NCBI GenBank assembly: GCA_946410475.1
Contig: CAMKAM010000002.1
Span: 1 to 35,296, forward strand
Source of the DNA: an uncultured Bacillota bacterium
GTDB lineage: Bacteria > Bacillota > Clostridia > Peptostreptococcales > Anaerovoracaceae
Length of the DNA: 35,296 nt
Direction: 5' to 3'
In this document: piece by piece, positions 8,487 to 17,486 of the stretch
Position numbering within the stretch: position 1 is the first letter of the stretch
Layout of the letters: every line of letters starts with the position of its first letter
Position numbers and translations under genes: made by a program
Notes under the pieces: model-generated
What the model was told of the DNA's origin: nothing
The model's database searches: none
The model's input: only the letters and a program-made list of their open reading frames with translations

Positions 8487-10449
8487 CCTTTATACCGAAC
8501 CTTTCCATGAAGTCTTCTTCTGTGATGACCGGCACGCCCAGCTGGGCGGCCTTCTTGTTCTTCGACGAGGAACTCGTCTTATCATTATTGATGAGGAACG
8601 ATGTGTTGCCGCTGACAGAGCCCGCGGCCTTTCCTCCCATATCCTGTATCAGTTCCTGCAGCTCCTTCCTGTTCGAGAAGTGCTTCAAGCTGCCCGTAAT
8701 GACGAATGTCAGCCCCTCCAGCTTCTGCTCGGCGGGCTGCACGCTCTCTTCGAATCCTATCTCCGAGAGTATATCTTCTACAGTCTTCCTGTTTTCTTCA
8801 TCAGCAAAATATCCCGTAAAGGCATCCGCCAGGACCTCTCCTACTCCGTCTATCTCGAGCAGTTCTTCCTTCGACAGACTGCTGATCTTCTCCCAGTCTC
8901 CGCCGCAGTGCCTCGATATCATCCCGGCGTTCGCCGAGCCTATCCCCGTTATCCCGAGGGCATAAAGCAGCCTCGCAGGGTTCGTCTTTCTGGCCTTGTC
9001 GGCGGCTGCCATGAGATTCGCGAGCGACTTTTCGCCCATGCCTTCGAGGGAAGCGATCTCTTCCGCGTGGTCCCCGAGCCTGAACAGATCCGCCGGCGTC
9101 TTCAGAGCTCCGACAGATATCAGCTTCTCTATCGTCTGCTCCGAAAGGCCCTCGATGTTCATAGCGTCTCTGCTCGCGAACAGCGCGAACGATTTCGTCT
9201 GCTTCGCCGGGCACGACGGATTACCGCATATCAACACCCTAACGTCGGCTTCCTGCCTGATCACTGCAGGCCCGCCGCATACGGGGCAGATGTCCGGAAC
9301 GGCGGCACTTCCGCTCTTCGTCACGTTCTCAGCTATCTGCGGTATGATCATATTCGCCTTGTAGACCCTGATCGTATCCCCGATGCCGAGCTTCAGATCC
9401 TCGACTATGCTGACGTTGTGCACCGACGCCCTCGATACGGTCGTTCCTTCGAGCTCTACCGGGTCGAACACCGCGATCGGATTGATGAGGCCGGTCCTCG
9501 ACGCGCTCCACTCGATCTCTCTCAGAGTCGTCTCAGCGATCTCGTCTCTCCACTTGAAGGCGATGCCGTCTCTGGGGTATTTGGCCGTGACGCCGAGCGA
9601 CTTTCCGTAAGCTATATCTTCATATATCAGAACGAGTCCGTCAGAGGGATCTTCGTTCTCAGGTATCTTCTTCTCAAAATCCGCGATTGCCTGCTTCACG
9701 CTTCCCGCGTCGACCAGAACATGATCGACCACGGCGAAGCCCTGGCTGCTCATCCAGTCGAACTGGGCCATCCTGGAGTCCGTGTCATCTCCGCCCTTCA
9801 CGAGAGCAAATGCCGTGAACCTCACGTTCCTCTCCGCAGTGACCTTGTTGTTCAGCTGCCGCACCGACCCGCTGCAGAGGTTCCTCGGGTTCTTGTATTT
9901 CGCATCTGCCTCGCCTATCCCGGCGTTGATCCTCTCGAACTCCGCGTAGGATATCGTCGCCTCGCCCCTGAGTATCACCTCGTCCTTATACGGGATAGTG
10001 AGCGGAATGTTCGAAAAGACGCGGGCGTTGTTCGTTATGACCTCGCCGACCTCTCCGTTTCCGCGCGTTACGGCCTTGACGAGCTCTCCGCCCTGATATG
10101 TCAGCACGACCGTCAGTCCGTCCAGCTTCCACGAGAGGACGCCCTTCCTGTCTCCGAGCCAGGAGACGATCTCATCCGGATCCTTCGTCTTGCCCAGGGA
10201 GAGCATCTTTTCCTCGTGCCTCTCCTTTGGCAGTTCATCGAGCAGTTCATATCCGACCCTCTGCGTCGGGCTGCCCGCCATTACGATGCCCGTCTCCTTC
10301 TCGAGCGCTTCAAGCTCGTCGTAGAGCCTGTCGTACTCGAAGTTGGTCATTATCTCCTTGCTGTCCGTGTAGTAAGCCCTTGCCGCTTCATCGAGCTGAC
10401 CGACAAGTTCGGTCATCCTTTTTCTTTTTTCATCTGATGCGCCAGCCAT
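8479..10449 (-). CDS. ligA: NAD-dependent DNA ligase LigA
   Basis: LSWKLDGLTVVLTYQGGELVKAVTRGNGEVGEVITNNARV (adenylation motif KLDG), Cys4 zinc finger CPVCGGPAV...CGNPSCPAK, HhH repeats, BRCT tail LEGLTFVITGSLKHFSNRKEL. Confidence 0.98.
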   Translation of the reverse strand: MAGASDEKRKRMTELVGQLDEAARAYYTDSKEIMTNFEYDRLYDELEALEKETGIVMAGSPTQRVGYELLDELPKERHEEKMLSLGKTKDPDEIVSWLGDRKGVLSWKLDGLTVVLTYQGGELVKAVTRGNGEVGEVITNNARVFSNIPLTIPYKDEVILRGEATISYAEFERINAGIGEADAKYKNPRNLCSGSVRQLNNKVTAERNVRFTAFALVKGGDDTDSRMAQFDWMSSQGFAVVDHVLVDAGSVKQAIADFEKKIPENEDPSDGLVLIYEDIAYGKSLGVTAKYPRDGIAFKWRDEIAETTLREIEWSASRTGLINPIAVFDPVELEGTTVSRASVHNVSIVEDLKLGIGDTIRVYKANMIIPQIAENVTKSGSAAVPDICPVCGGPAVIRQEADVRVLICGNPSCPAKQTKSFALFASRDAMNIEGLSEQTIEKLISVGALKTPADLFRLGDHAEEIASLEGMGEKSLANLMAAADKARKTNPARLLYALGITGIGSANAGMISRHCGGDWEKISSLSKEELLEIDGVGEVLADAFTGYFADEENRKTVEDILSEIGFEESVQPAEQKLEGLTFVITGSLKHFSNRKELQELIQDMGGKAAGSVSGNTSFLINNDKTSSSSKNKKAAQLGVPVITEEDFMERFGIKDA

Positions 10450-10474
10450 ATCCGACCTTCCTATCTGACCTGTG

Positions 10475-12715
10475 TTATATCTTCGTTATAGGCGCCATGT
10501 CCGCAGCCAGCTTTTTCTTGCCGGCGCTGTCGAACATGACTTCAACTATTTTCCCTTCGGCCTTGACTACGAGGCCCTCTCCGAATTTCGCGTGCCGCAC
10601 TCTGTCTCCGGCTGAGAGCTGTACGGGAGCTTTCTTCTCCTTGACCTCTCTCTTCGCCTGCCTTAGTCTGTCGAACGGCATCGCCGGCGCGCGGCCTGCG
10701 GATCCGTCGATCGGCTTTGCAGTTCCGAATCTTGCATCGCTCTTCTTCTCATAGACGGCGTCACCTGTCAGGAGCTTTGGATCGAGCTCTCTCATGAAGA
10801 CCGACTCCCTCGTAAAGCTGCCCTTGCCGTACATCACCCTGTACTGGGCGCTCGTGAGATACAGCCTCTCCTTCGCCCTCGTCATTCCGACGTAGCAGAG
10901 CCTGCGCTCCTCCTCCATCTTCCCCGGATCATCGACCGAGCGCCATCCCGGGAACAGACCGTCCTCCATGCCCGGCATGAAAACGACAGGGAACTCCAGC
11001 CCCTTCGCGCTGTGCATAGTCATCATCGTGACTGCGTCGGCTCCGGAATCGTGATTGTCTATATCCGAAAGCAGCGATATCTTTTCCAGGAAGCCCGCAA
11101 GGCTCCTATCGGGCGCGGACGCCTCCGGATCGTCAAGTCCTTCCATTGCCGTCATCGCCTCTATCTCTCCGTTATCGTAATTCTCGATTACCGTCCTGAA
11201 TTCGAGCAGGTTCTCTATCCTCGAGTCGGCTTCCACCGTGTTCTCGTCCTCGAGGGCCTTCATATATCCCGAATCTCTGAGAAGACCGTCGTAGATATCC
11301 CTGACCCTGAGATTCTCCATCTCAGCATGATACTTTTCTATGCACTCCGTGAATGCGGCGATGGACTTTCTCGCCTTGGCGCCTATGCCGCCCATCATCG
11401 ACTCGTCCTTTATGCACGAGAATATGCTGGTATCGTAAGCCCTTGCCAGAGCCGCGAGCTTTCCGACCGTCGTCTGGCCGACGCCCCTCTTGGGTTCGTT
11501 GATGACGCGCATGAGAGATACGTCATCCGAAGGGTTCTGCACCAGCCTCATGTAAGCGAGCATGTCCTTGATCTCTTTCCGCTCGTAGTATCTGACGCTG
11601 CCGACCACCCTGTAGGGCACGTTCCGCCTCGAGAATGCTTCTTCAAAAACACGGGACTGCGCGTTCGTCCTGTACAGGACGGCGATGTCCCTGTACTTCA
11701 TGCCTTTCCCGGCCAGATGGGATATCTCCTGCGCGATATACATCGCCTCATCCGTCTCGTTGTCGGCCCTCCTGTACATTATCTTTTCGCCTCTTCCGGC
11801 ATCGGTCCAGAGCTTCTTGCTCTTTCTCTGATGGTTGTTCTCTATCACTGAGTGAGCCGCGTCCAGGATGTTCGCCGTCGAGCGGTAGTTCTGCTCTAGC
11901 TTGATCACCGTGGCGTCAGGGAAGTCCTTCTCGAAGTCGAGGATATTTCGTATATCCGCCCCTCTCCACTGATATATGCACTGGTCATCGTCACCGACCA
12001 CGCAGATGTTCCTGCTGGCCTCGGCGAGATATTTCACGAATTTATACTGGGTCCTGTTCGTATCCTGGTACTCGTCGACCATGATGTACCTGAAGCGGTC
12101 CTGATACTTTTCGAGGACCTGCCTGTCTTCTTCGAAGAGCCTGACCGTATTCAGGAGCAGATCGTCGAAGTCCATGGCGTTGTTCCTTCTCAGGATCCTG
12201 TCATATTCTTTATAAATATCGTATATCCTCTCCTTGCCCGGGTCCTGCCCGAACGTCTCACGGTACTGCTTCGGGCTCATCTCCGCTTCCTTGCAGGCGG
12301 AGATCGCCGCTATCACTCCGTTGATCGGACAATACTTCGTGTCGATGTCCAGCTCCTTCATCACCCTCCTGATGCACGACTTGACGTCGACCGTGTCGTA
12401 TACGACAAAATCCTTTCCGTAACCAAGGACATCAGCGTCACGGCGGAGTATCCTCAGGCACGCCGCGTGGAACGTCATTATCCACATGGGCACCGGTCCT
12501 CCCGCCAGCTGCTCGACCCTGTCTCTCATCTCTCCCGCCGCCTTGTTCGTGAATGTGACGGCGAGGATGTTGTAGGGAGAAACTCCCGTATCCAAAAGAT
12601 GCGCGATGCGGCTCGTCATAGTACTCGTCTTGCCGCTTCCCGCGCCTGCGAGGATCAAAAGAGGACCCTCAGTGTGCATTACTGCCTTTTGCTGTTCAAT
12701 ATTCAAGTTTACCAT
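10475..12715 (-). CDS. pcrA: ATP-dependent DNA helicase PcrA/UvrD
   Basis: MVNLNIEQQKAVMHTEGPLLILAGAGSGKTSTMTSRIAHLL, VDEYQDTN, GDDDQCIYQWRGAD, TMHSAKGLEFPVVFMPGMEDGLFP. Start trimmed to the ATG at 12715 by homology to the PcrA N-terminus. Confidence 0.96.
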   Translation of the reverse strand: MVNLNIEQQKAVMHTEGPLLILAGAGSGKTSTMTSRIAHLLDTGVSPYNILAVTFTNKAAGEMRDRVEQLAGGPVPMWIMTFHAACLRILRRDADVLGYGKDFVVYDTVDVKSCIRRVMKELDIDTKYCPINGVIAAISACKEAEMSPKQYRETFGQDPGKERIYDIYKEYDRILRRNNAMDFDDLLLNTVRLFEEDRQVLEKYQDRFRYIMVDEYQDTNRTQYKFVKYLAEASRNICVVGDDDQCIYQWRGADIRNILDFEKDFPDATVIKLEQNYRSTANILDAAHSVIENNHQRKSKKLWTDAGRGEKIMYRRADNETDEAMYIAQEISHLAGKGMKYRDIAVLYRTNAQSRVFEEAFSRRNVPYRVVGSVRYYERKEIKDMLAYMRLVQNPSDDVSLMRVINEPKRGVGQTTVGKLAALARAYDTSIFSCIKDESMMGGIGAKARKSIAAFTECIEKYHAEMENLRVRDIYDGLLRDSGYMKALEDENTVEADSRIENLLEFRTVIENYDNGEIEAMTAMEGLDDPEASAPDRSLAGFLEKISLLSDIDNHDSGADAVTMMTMHSAKGLEFPVVFMPGMEDGLFPGWRSVDDPGKMEEERRLCYVGMTRAKERLYLTSAQYRVMYGKGSFTRESVFMRELDPKLLTGDAVYEKKSDARFGTAKPIDGSAGRAPAMPFDRLRQAKREVKEKKAPVQLSAGDRVRHAKFGEGLVVKAEGKIVEVMFDSAGKKKLAADMAPITKI

Positions 12716-12747
12716 AGATAATATATTAACCCGAACGGGTGCGAAAT

Positions 12748-13638
12748 TCAATCGCTTTGAGACTGGCCTTTCAGACCGACGCCGAGGACTCCCGCGAGTA
12801 TGAGGATCATGCCGATCACCGACAAAACAGTGAGGTGATCGCCTCTGAAGAACACACCGACCCACACTCCGATCAGAGTGATGCCGTTGGCGATGAAGAG
12901 TGCGCTTATGTAAGCAGGTATCTTCGAAAGGACATAATTCCAGAGTATGTAGCCCAGAGCCGAGCATATGAATCCGAGGTATATCCCGGAAACGATCACG
13001 GAAGGATTGTGGACAGCGATGCTTACCGTCTCAGGCAGCTGACCTCTGATAAGGACAACGACGGTATAGAATATACCGCCTCCCACGCACTGCAGGAACG
13101 CCAGATCGATCGGCGCGAACTCGCCCGATACCCTTTCAGACGTTATGCTGTACATAGCTCCAGTGATGACAGCAGCGAACAGTATGATGACGCCTATCGT
13201 CTCTCCCCCGAAGCCCTCGGAGTAGTCGACCGTGAGAAGCACGCCCGCAAGCGAGATCACTATGCAGGCTGCGACGATCTTACTTATCCGGACTTTCAGG
13301 AATACTGCGGAGATCAGCGCGACGGCAACAGGTACCAGGGCCAGTATGACAGCAGACTCGGCGACCGTCGTCAGCCTTATCCCTTCCAGCTCGCACACCG
13401 CATAAAGACACGGCTGGAACAGGGCGACAGGCGCTGCATGCAGCCAGTTCTTCCCTTTGAACTCTATCTTCACCAGACGCAGGGCCATCAGAGCGAGCAT
13501 GCTAACGAGCGCGAACGACCATCTGATCGCCGCGCTCTGGAATGAATCTGCGTATATGAGGAGTTCACTGCTTGCCAGGAACGTCATCCCCATTATCACG
13601 GTGACCGCCACTGTCGCCGCTATCGCCTTTTTCTCCAC
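12748..13638 (-). CDS. EamA/DMT-superfamily transporter
   Basis: About 10 TM helices with duplicated EamA-type segments (AAIRWSFALVSM..., ILWNYVLSKIPAYISALFIANGITLIGVWVGVFF). GTG start. Confidence 0.88.
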   Translation of the reverse strand: MEKKAIAATVAVTVIMGMTFLASSELLIYADSFQSAAIRWSFALVSMLALMALRLVKIEFKGKNWLHAAPVALFQPCLYAVCELEGIRLTTVAESAVILALVPVAVALISAVFLKVRISKIVAACIVISLAGVLLTVDYSEGFGGETIGVIILFAAVITGAMYSITSERVSGEFAPIDLAFLQCVGGGIFYTVVVLIRGQLPETVSIAVHNPSVIVSGIYLGFICSALGYILWNYVLSKIPAYISALFIANGITLIGVWVGVFFRGDHLTVLSVIGMILILAGVLGVGLKGQSQSD

Positions 13639-13672
13639 TCTGCTTTGTGACCTTTCTTATCCCTATCTCTTT

Positions 13673-15319
13673 TTAGTCGTCTTTCGTGAGCTTAGAACCG
13701 AGGTTGACTGCGTTCTTCTCAAGATCGATGACTACGTTCTTGATATTGTTGAATTTCTCCGGATCGATATCATCCGTTGCTATGAGGCTCGAATTGTAGA
13801 GGACGTTCTCAAGAGTATCGTGGACTCTCCAGATCCTGGCTCTGAGGTTGCTTATCTCATCTTTGTCCACGCCCTGAACGTTCGTCTCTTCGATCTCGAG
13901 CAGATCTGCCGTCTCGAGTTCAAACTCCGATACCTCTCTGACCACGACAGGATCGTAGCCGAGCTTTTCCTTCAGTGTGTAAGCGAAGGCTTCTTTCGAC
14001 TCCAGTTCGCCGTGGACGAGGAATATCTGCTTCGGAGCCTTTTCGAATCCGCTTATCCACTCGAAGAGCCCGTCCTTGTCAGCATGGCCCGAGAAGCCCT
14101 CGAGGTTGTGTATCTTCGCCGCTACGTGGATCGACTCTCCGAAGAGCGATATGTCTTTTTCTCCGTCTATCAGCTTCCTGCCGAGAGTCCCCTCCGCCTG
14201 ATAGCCTACGAAGATGACGGAGTTCCTTGCATCCCATAGATTGTGCTTGAGATGATGACGGATCCTGCCCGCTTCGCACATGCCGCTCGCCGAGATTATG
14301 ATCTTCGGATCCGGATCCATGTTGATCCTCTGCGACTCTTCTGTCGTGCTGGTGAAGATGAGGCCGTTGAACTTCAGCGGGTCGTCTCCCCTCATGATAT
14401 AGTCCTTCGTCTCATCGTCGAATACCTGGGAATTCTTCTGGAACACCTCAGTCGCGTTGACCGCCATCGGCGAGTCGACATACACCTTGATGTCCTTCAG
14501 GTACTTCGTGTACTCCGTTTCGCTGTCATAGAACCTGTTCAGTTCATATATCAATTCCTGCGTACGGCCTACAGCAAAGGACGGGATGATGACGCTTCCG
14601 CCCCTCTTCGTCGTCTCTATGACGATCTTGATCAGGGCGTCGATATCATTGTCCTTTTCAGGATGGACCCTGTTTCCGTACGTCGTCTCCATGATGACCT
14701 GGTCGGCCTTCTTGATTATCTTCGGGTCTCTGAGGATCGGCCTTCCCATCACTCCGAGGTCGCCTGAGAATACGATCTTGCTCGTCTTCTCATTCTCAGT
14801 AGCGAACAGTTCTATGATGGCGGAGCCGAGTATGTGGCCCGCTTCGTTGAAGACGACCTTCATGTCCTCGTTGATCTCGATCAGCTGGTCGTATCTTACT
14901 GCTTCCACGTAAGCCAGCGTCGCCGCAGCGTCGTTGAAAGTATAGAGCGGCTCGATCGGAGGACGTCCCGCCCTCTCGTTCTTTCTGTTCTGCCACTCGG
15001 CTTCTTTTTCATGTATATATCCGCTGTCCTTCAGCATGACATCGAGGAGGTCGGCGGTCGCGTCTGTGCAGTAGATCTTTCCTTTGAACCCTCTCTTGAC
15101 CAAAAGCGGCAGTCTTCCGCAGTGGTCGATGTGAGCATGCGAAAGGATCACGCATTCTATCTGCGTGGGATCGAACGGGAAGTCCTCATAGTTGAGTCTT
15201 TCCTGCTGCTTTCCGCCCTGGAACTGTCCGCAGTCGAACAGGACCTGATGCTCTCCGCATGTGATTAGATGGCACGATCCCGTGACGCCGTTTGCCGCTC
15301 CGCAAAATCTGACTTTCAT
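13673..15319 (-). CDS. MBL-fold beta-CASP ribonuclease / RNA-processing exonuclease (YSH1-like)
   Basis: LSHAHIDHCGRLPLL, beta-CASP core SFAVGRTQELIYELNRF, SASGMCEAGRIRHHLKHNLWD, and RMMBL GFSGHADKDGL...LVHGE. Confidence 0.92.
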   Translation of the reverse strand: MKVRFCGAANGVTGSCHLITCGEHQVLFDCGQFQGGKQQERLNYEDFPFDPTQIECVILSHAHIDHCGRLPLLVKRGFKGKIYCTDATADLLDVMLKDSGYIHEKEAEWQNRKNERAGRPPIEPLYTFNDAAATLAYVEAVRYDQLIEINEDMKVVFNEAGHILGSAIIELFATENEKTSKIVFSGDLGVMGRPILRDPKIIKKADQVIMETTYGNRVHPEKDNDIDALIKIVIETTKRGGSVIIPSFAVGRTQELIYELNRFYDSETEYTKYLKDIKVYVDSPMAVNATEVFQKNSQVFDDETKDYIMRGDDPLKFNGLIFTSTTEESQRINMDPDPKIIISASGMCEAGRIRHHLKHNLWDARNSVIFVGYQAEGTLGRKLIDGEKDISLFGESIHVAAKIHNLEGFSGHADKDGLFEWISGFEKAPKQIFLVHGELESKEAFAYTLKEKLGYDPVVVREVSEFELETADLLEIEETNVQGVDKDEISNLRARIWRVHDTLENVLYNSSLIATDDIDPEKFNNIKNVVIDLEKNAVNLGSKLTKDD

Positions 15320-15365
15320 GCTGTCTACCTCCTGTTGCTTTTACTGATCTTTGCCTTTTTTTGCA

Positions 15366-15848
15366 TTATTCTTCGATTATGGTTATCGTCTTGATCACCT
15401 GAGGCTCGATCGGCTTGTCGTTGAATCCCGTCGGTGTATTCACGATAGCATCAGCAGTCTCCATTCCCTCAGTGACCATGCCGAAAGCGGCGTAATCACC
15501 GTCGAGATGCGGCGCGTCAGCTACCATTACGAAGAACTGCGATCCAGCGGAATTCGGATCCATCGCTCTCGCCATCGAGAGGACTCCGCGTGTGTGCTTC
15601 AGGTCGTTATCGAATCCGTTCGAACGGAACTCTCCGGCGATGCTGTAGCCCGGGCCGCCCATACCGTTGCCGTTCGGGCATCCGCCCTGGATCATGAATC
15701 CGGGGATGACTCTGTGGAAGATCAGGCCGTCGTAGAAGCCCTTTTCGCAGAGATCTACGAAATTGTCGACCGTCTTCGGTGCTTTGTCAGGATACAGTTC
15801 TCCTGTCATCTTTCCGCCGTTTTCCATTTCGATCACGAATTTTTTCAT
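15366..15848 (-). CDS. Cyclophilin-type peptidyl-prolyl cis-trans isomerase
   Basis: DGLIFHRVIPGFMIQGGCPNGNGMGGPGYSIAGEF, GVLSMARAMDPNSAGSQFFV. Start trimmed to ATG at 15848 (MKKFVIEMENGGKM). Confidence 0.95.
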   Translation of the reverse strand: MKKFVIEMENGGKMTGELYPDKAPKTVDNFVDLCEKGFYDGLIFHRVIPGFMIQGGCPNGNGMGGPGYSIAGEFRSNGFDNDLKHTRGVLSMARAMDPNSAGSQFFVMVADAPHLDGDYAAFGMVTEGMETADAIVNTPTGFNDKPIEPQVIKTITIIEE

Positions 15849-15868
15849 TGTCTTTTGCTCCTTTCGCC

Positions 15869-16324
15869 TCATGCCCGGACCCTGTAGGGATCGGGCATTT
15901 TCATTGCCTCTTCATCCAGTTTTGCCAGTTCGCCGGCCAGGAACTCCGGATAAACGTTGTCCATAGCCGCCATCTCTTCTATAGTCATGAATGCCAGTTC
16001 GGTCATCACCTGTTCGTCCTTTGAGAACTCCGGATCCGTACCGAGCCCCAGCTTTCCTCCCGTTATCTTTCCGAGGAAGAAGTCGACGAAACGCTGCTCG
16101 CCGTTCTCCTTGATCTGCTCCACATGCCAGAGCATCCTCTCTATCTCTATCTCAAGGCCTGTCTCTTCCATGACCTCACGGACGGCTGCCTCTCTTGAAA
16201 GCTCTCCGTCCTCCGTGCCGCCGCCCGGCACGAGCCAAATATCTCTTTCGGGATGGACCTGATGGACCATCAGTATCCTTCCTTCTTCATCGGGCAATAC
16301 CACCCTTACGCCGCCAGTCCACAT
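15869..16324 (-). CDS. NUDIX hydrolase
   Basis: NUDIX box GGGTEDGELSREAAVREVMEETGLEI. Start at ATG 16324 (MWTGGVRVVLPDEEGRIL), overlapping the preceding chrA gene. Confidence 0.9.
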   Translation of the reverse strand: MWTGGVRVVLPDEEGRILMVHQVHPERDIWLVPGGGTEDGELSREAAVREVMEETGLEIEIERMLWHVEQIKENGEQRFVDFFLGKITGGKLGLGTDPEFSKDEQVMTELAFMTIEEMAAMDNVYPEFLAGELAKLDEEAMKMPDPYRVRA

Positions 16325-16887
16325 ATCAACGCTCCCGCGACTCCGCTCAGCAGTATGATCTTGACCGGTCCGACCTTGAACTTTCCTGCGAGCACTATCG
16401 TCGCTATGAATACACAAAGTGAAAAAATATCTATGTTATGCGGAAACCCCTTCAGGAAAGCGAGTGAAAAGATCTTCCCGCTGACTATCGAGGTCTGCGC
16501 GATATATATGAAGGCCGCAGCTATCAGTCCGACGGTCGCCGGTCTGATGCCGCTCAGGATGCCCTCGAGGCCTTTGCTCTCTTTGAAGGCTTCCATGAAC
16601 TTCATTACGATTATTATAACCGCAAACGAGGGCAGAGCAACACCAAAAGTCGCCACGACGGCCCCCGGAACTCCAGCATATATCATGCCGGTATATGTCG
16701 CCGCATTGACTGCGACAGGTCCCGGCGTCACCTGCGACAATGCCACGAGACGGGCGAATTCCGTCTGCGTCATCATGCCGTATCTTTCGACTTCCTGGAA
16801 TATGATAGGAAGCATCGCCATGCCGCCGCCGAACGCGAATGCGCCTACTTTGAAGAAGGATATGAAGAGTTCGAGGAATATGCTCAT
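16306..16887 (-). CDS. Chromate transporter, short-chain CHR subunit
   Basis: FISFFKVGAFAFGGGMAMLPIIFQEVERYGMMTQTEFARLVALSQVTPGPVAVNAATYTG: CHR domain. Confidence 0.93.
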   Translation of the reverse strand: MSIFLELFISFFKVGAFAFGGGMAMLPIIFQEVERYGMMTQTEFARLVALSQVTPGPVAVNAATYTGMIYAGVPGAVVATFGVALPSFAVIIIVMKFMEAFKESKGLEGILSGIRPATVGLIAAAFIYIAQTSIVSGKIFSLAFLKGFPHNIDIFSLCVFIATIVLAGKFKVGPVKIILLSGVAGALICGLAA

Positions 16888-17486
16888 CTTCCGTCCTCCT
16901 CTCCATCGTCCGCTTCGGCATCCGGCGCCTTTTCAGCAGGAGCAAGGCGCATATATACATATCCGCTTACAGCCGATATGACTATCACCAGGATCGCGTT
17001 GACGTTGAACAGCGTTATCGCCGCGAAAGAGCAGATCGCTACGATCCACCCGAACACGTTCTTTATCGACTGCTTCGCCAGCCTGACCATGGCGTTCGCT
17101 ATCAGTCCGCACGCGGCCGCCGTCAGCCCGACGAAGGCCCCCTGCACGTACTTGTTGTTCTCGATCTGCCCCAGGAAAAGAACGATAGCGATTATACAAA
17201 AAAGAGACGGAAGAGTCACACCGAGAGTCGCTATGACCGCGCCGGTCATACCGTACTTTTTCTTCCCGATGAAGGTCGCCGCGTTGATCGCAACGACCCC
17301 GGGGACTGAATAGCTGATAGCTATGCAGTCCACCATCTCTTCTTCCGTCAGCCATTTCTGATCGTCAACGGCATACTTTTGCATCAGAGGTATCATGGCC
17401 AGTCCCCCGCCAATGGTGAACAGACCCATCTTGAAAAACGCTATGAACATTTTCCACAGTTCCAATGCTTTGCCGTTACTGGTCAT
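16884..17486 (-). CDS. Chromate transporter, short-chain CHR subunit
   Basis: MFIAFFKMGLFTIGGGLAMIPLMQKYAVDDQKWLTEEEMVDCIAISYSVPGVVAINAATFIG: CHR domain, paralogous to the adjacent gene. Confidence 0.93.
   Translation of the reverse strand: MTSNGKALELWKMFIAFFKMGLFTIGGGLAMIPLMQKYAVDDQKWLTEEEMVDCIAISYSVPGVVAINAATFIGKKKYGMTGAVIATLGVTLPSLFCIIAIVLFLGQIENNKYVQGAFVGLTAAACGLIANAMVRLAKQSIKNVFGWIVAICSFAAITLFNVNAILVIVISAVSGYVYMRLAPAEKAPDAEADDGEEDGR

Noticed and set aside
8368-10437. 689-aa plus-strand ORF opposite ligA
   Set aside because: Fully antisense to a clear ligA with all motifs; the translation has no recognisable domain and is Arg/His/Asp-rich in the way mirror frames often are. Codon bias explains the open frame.
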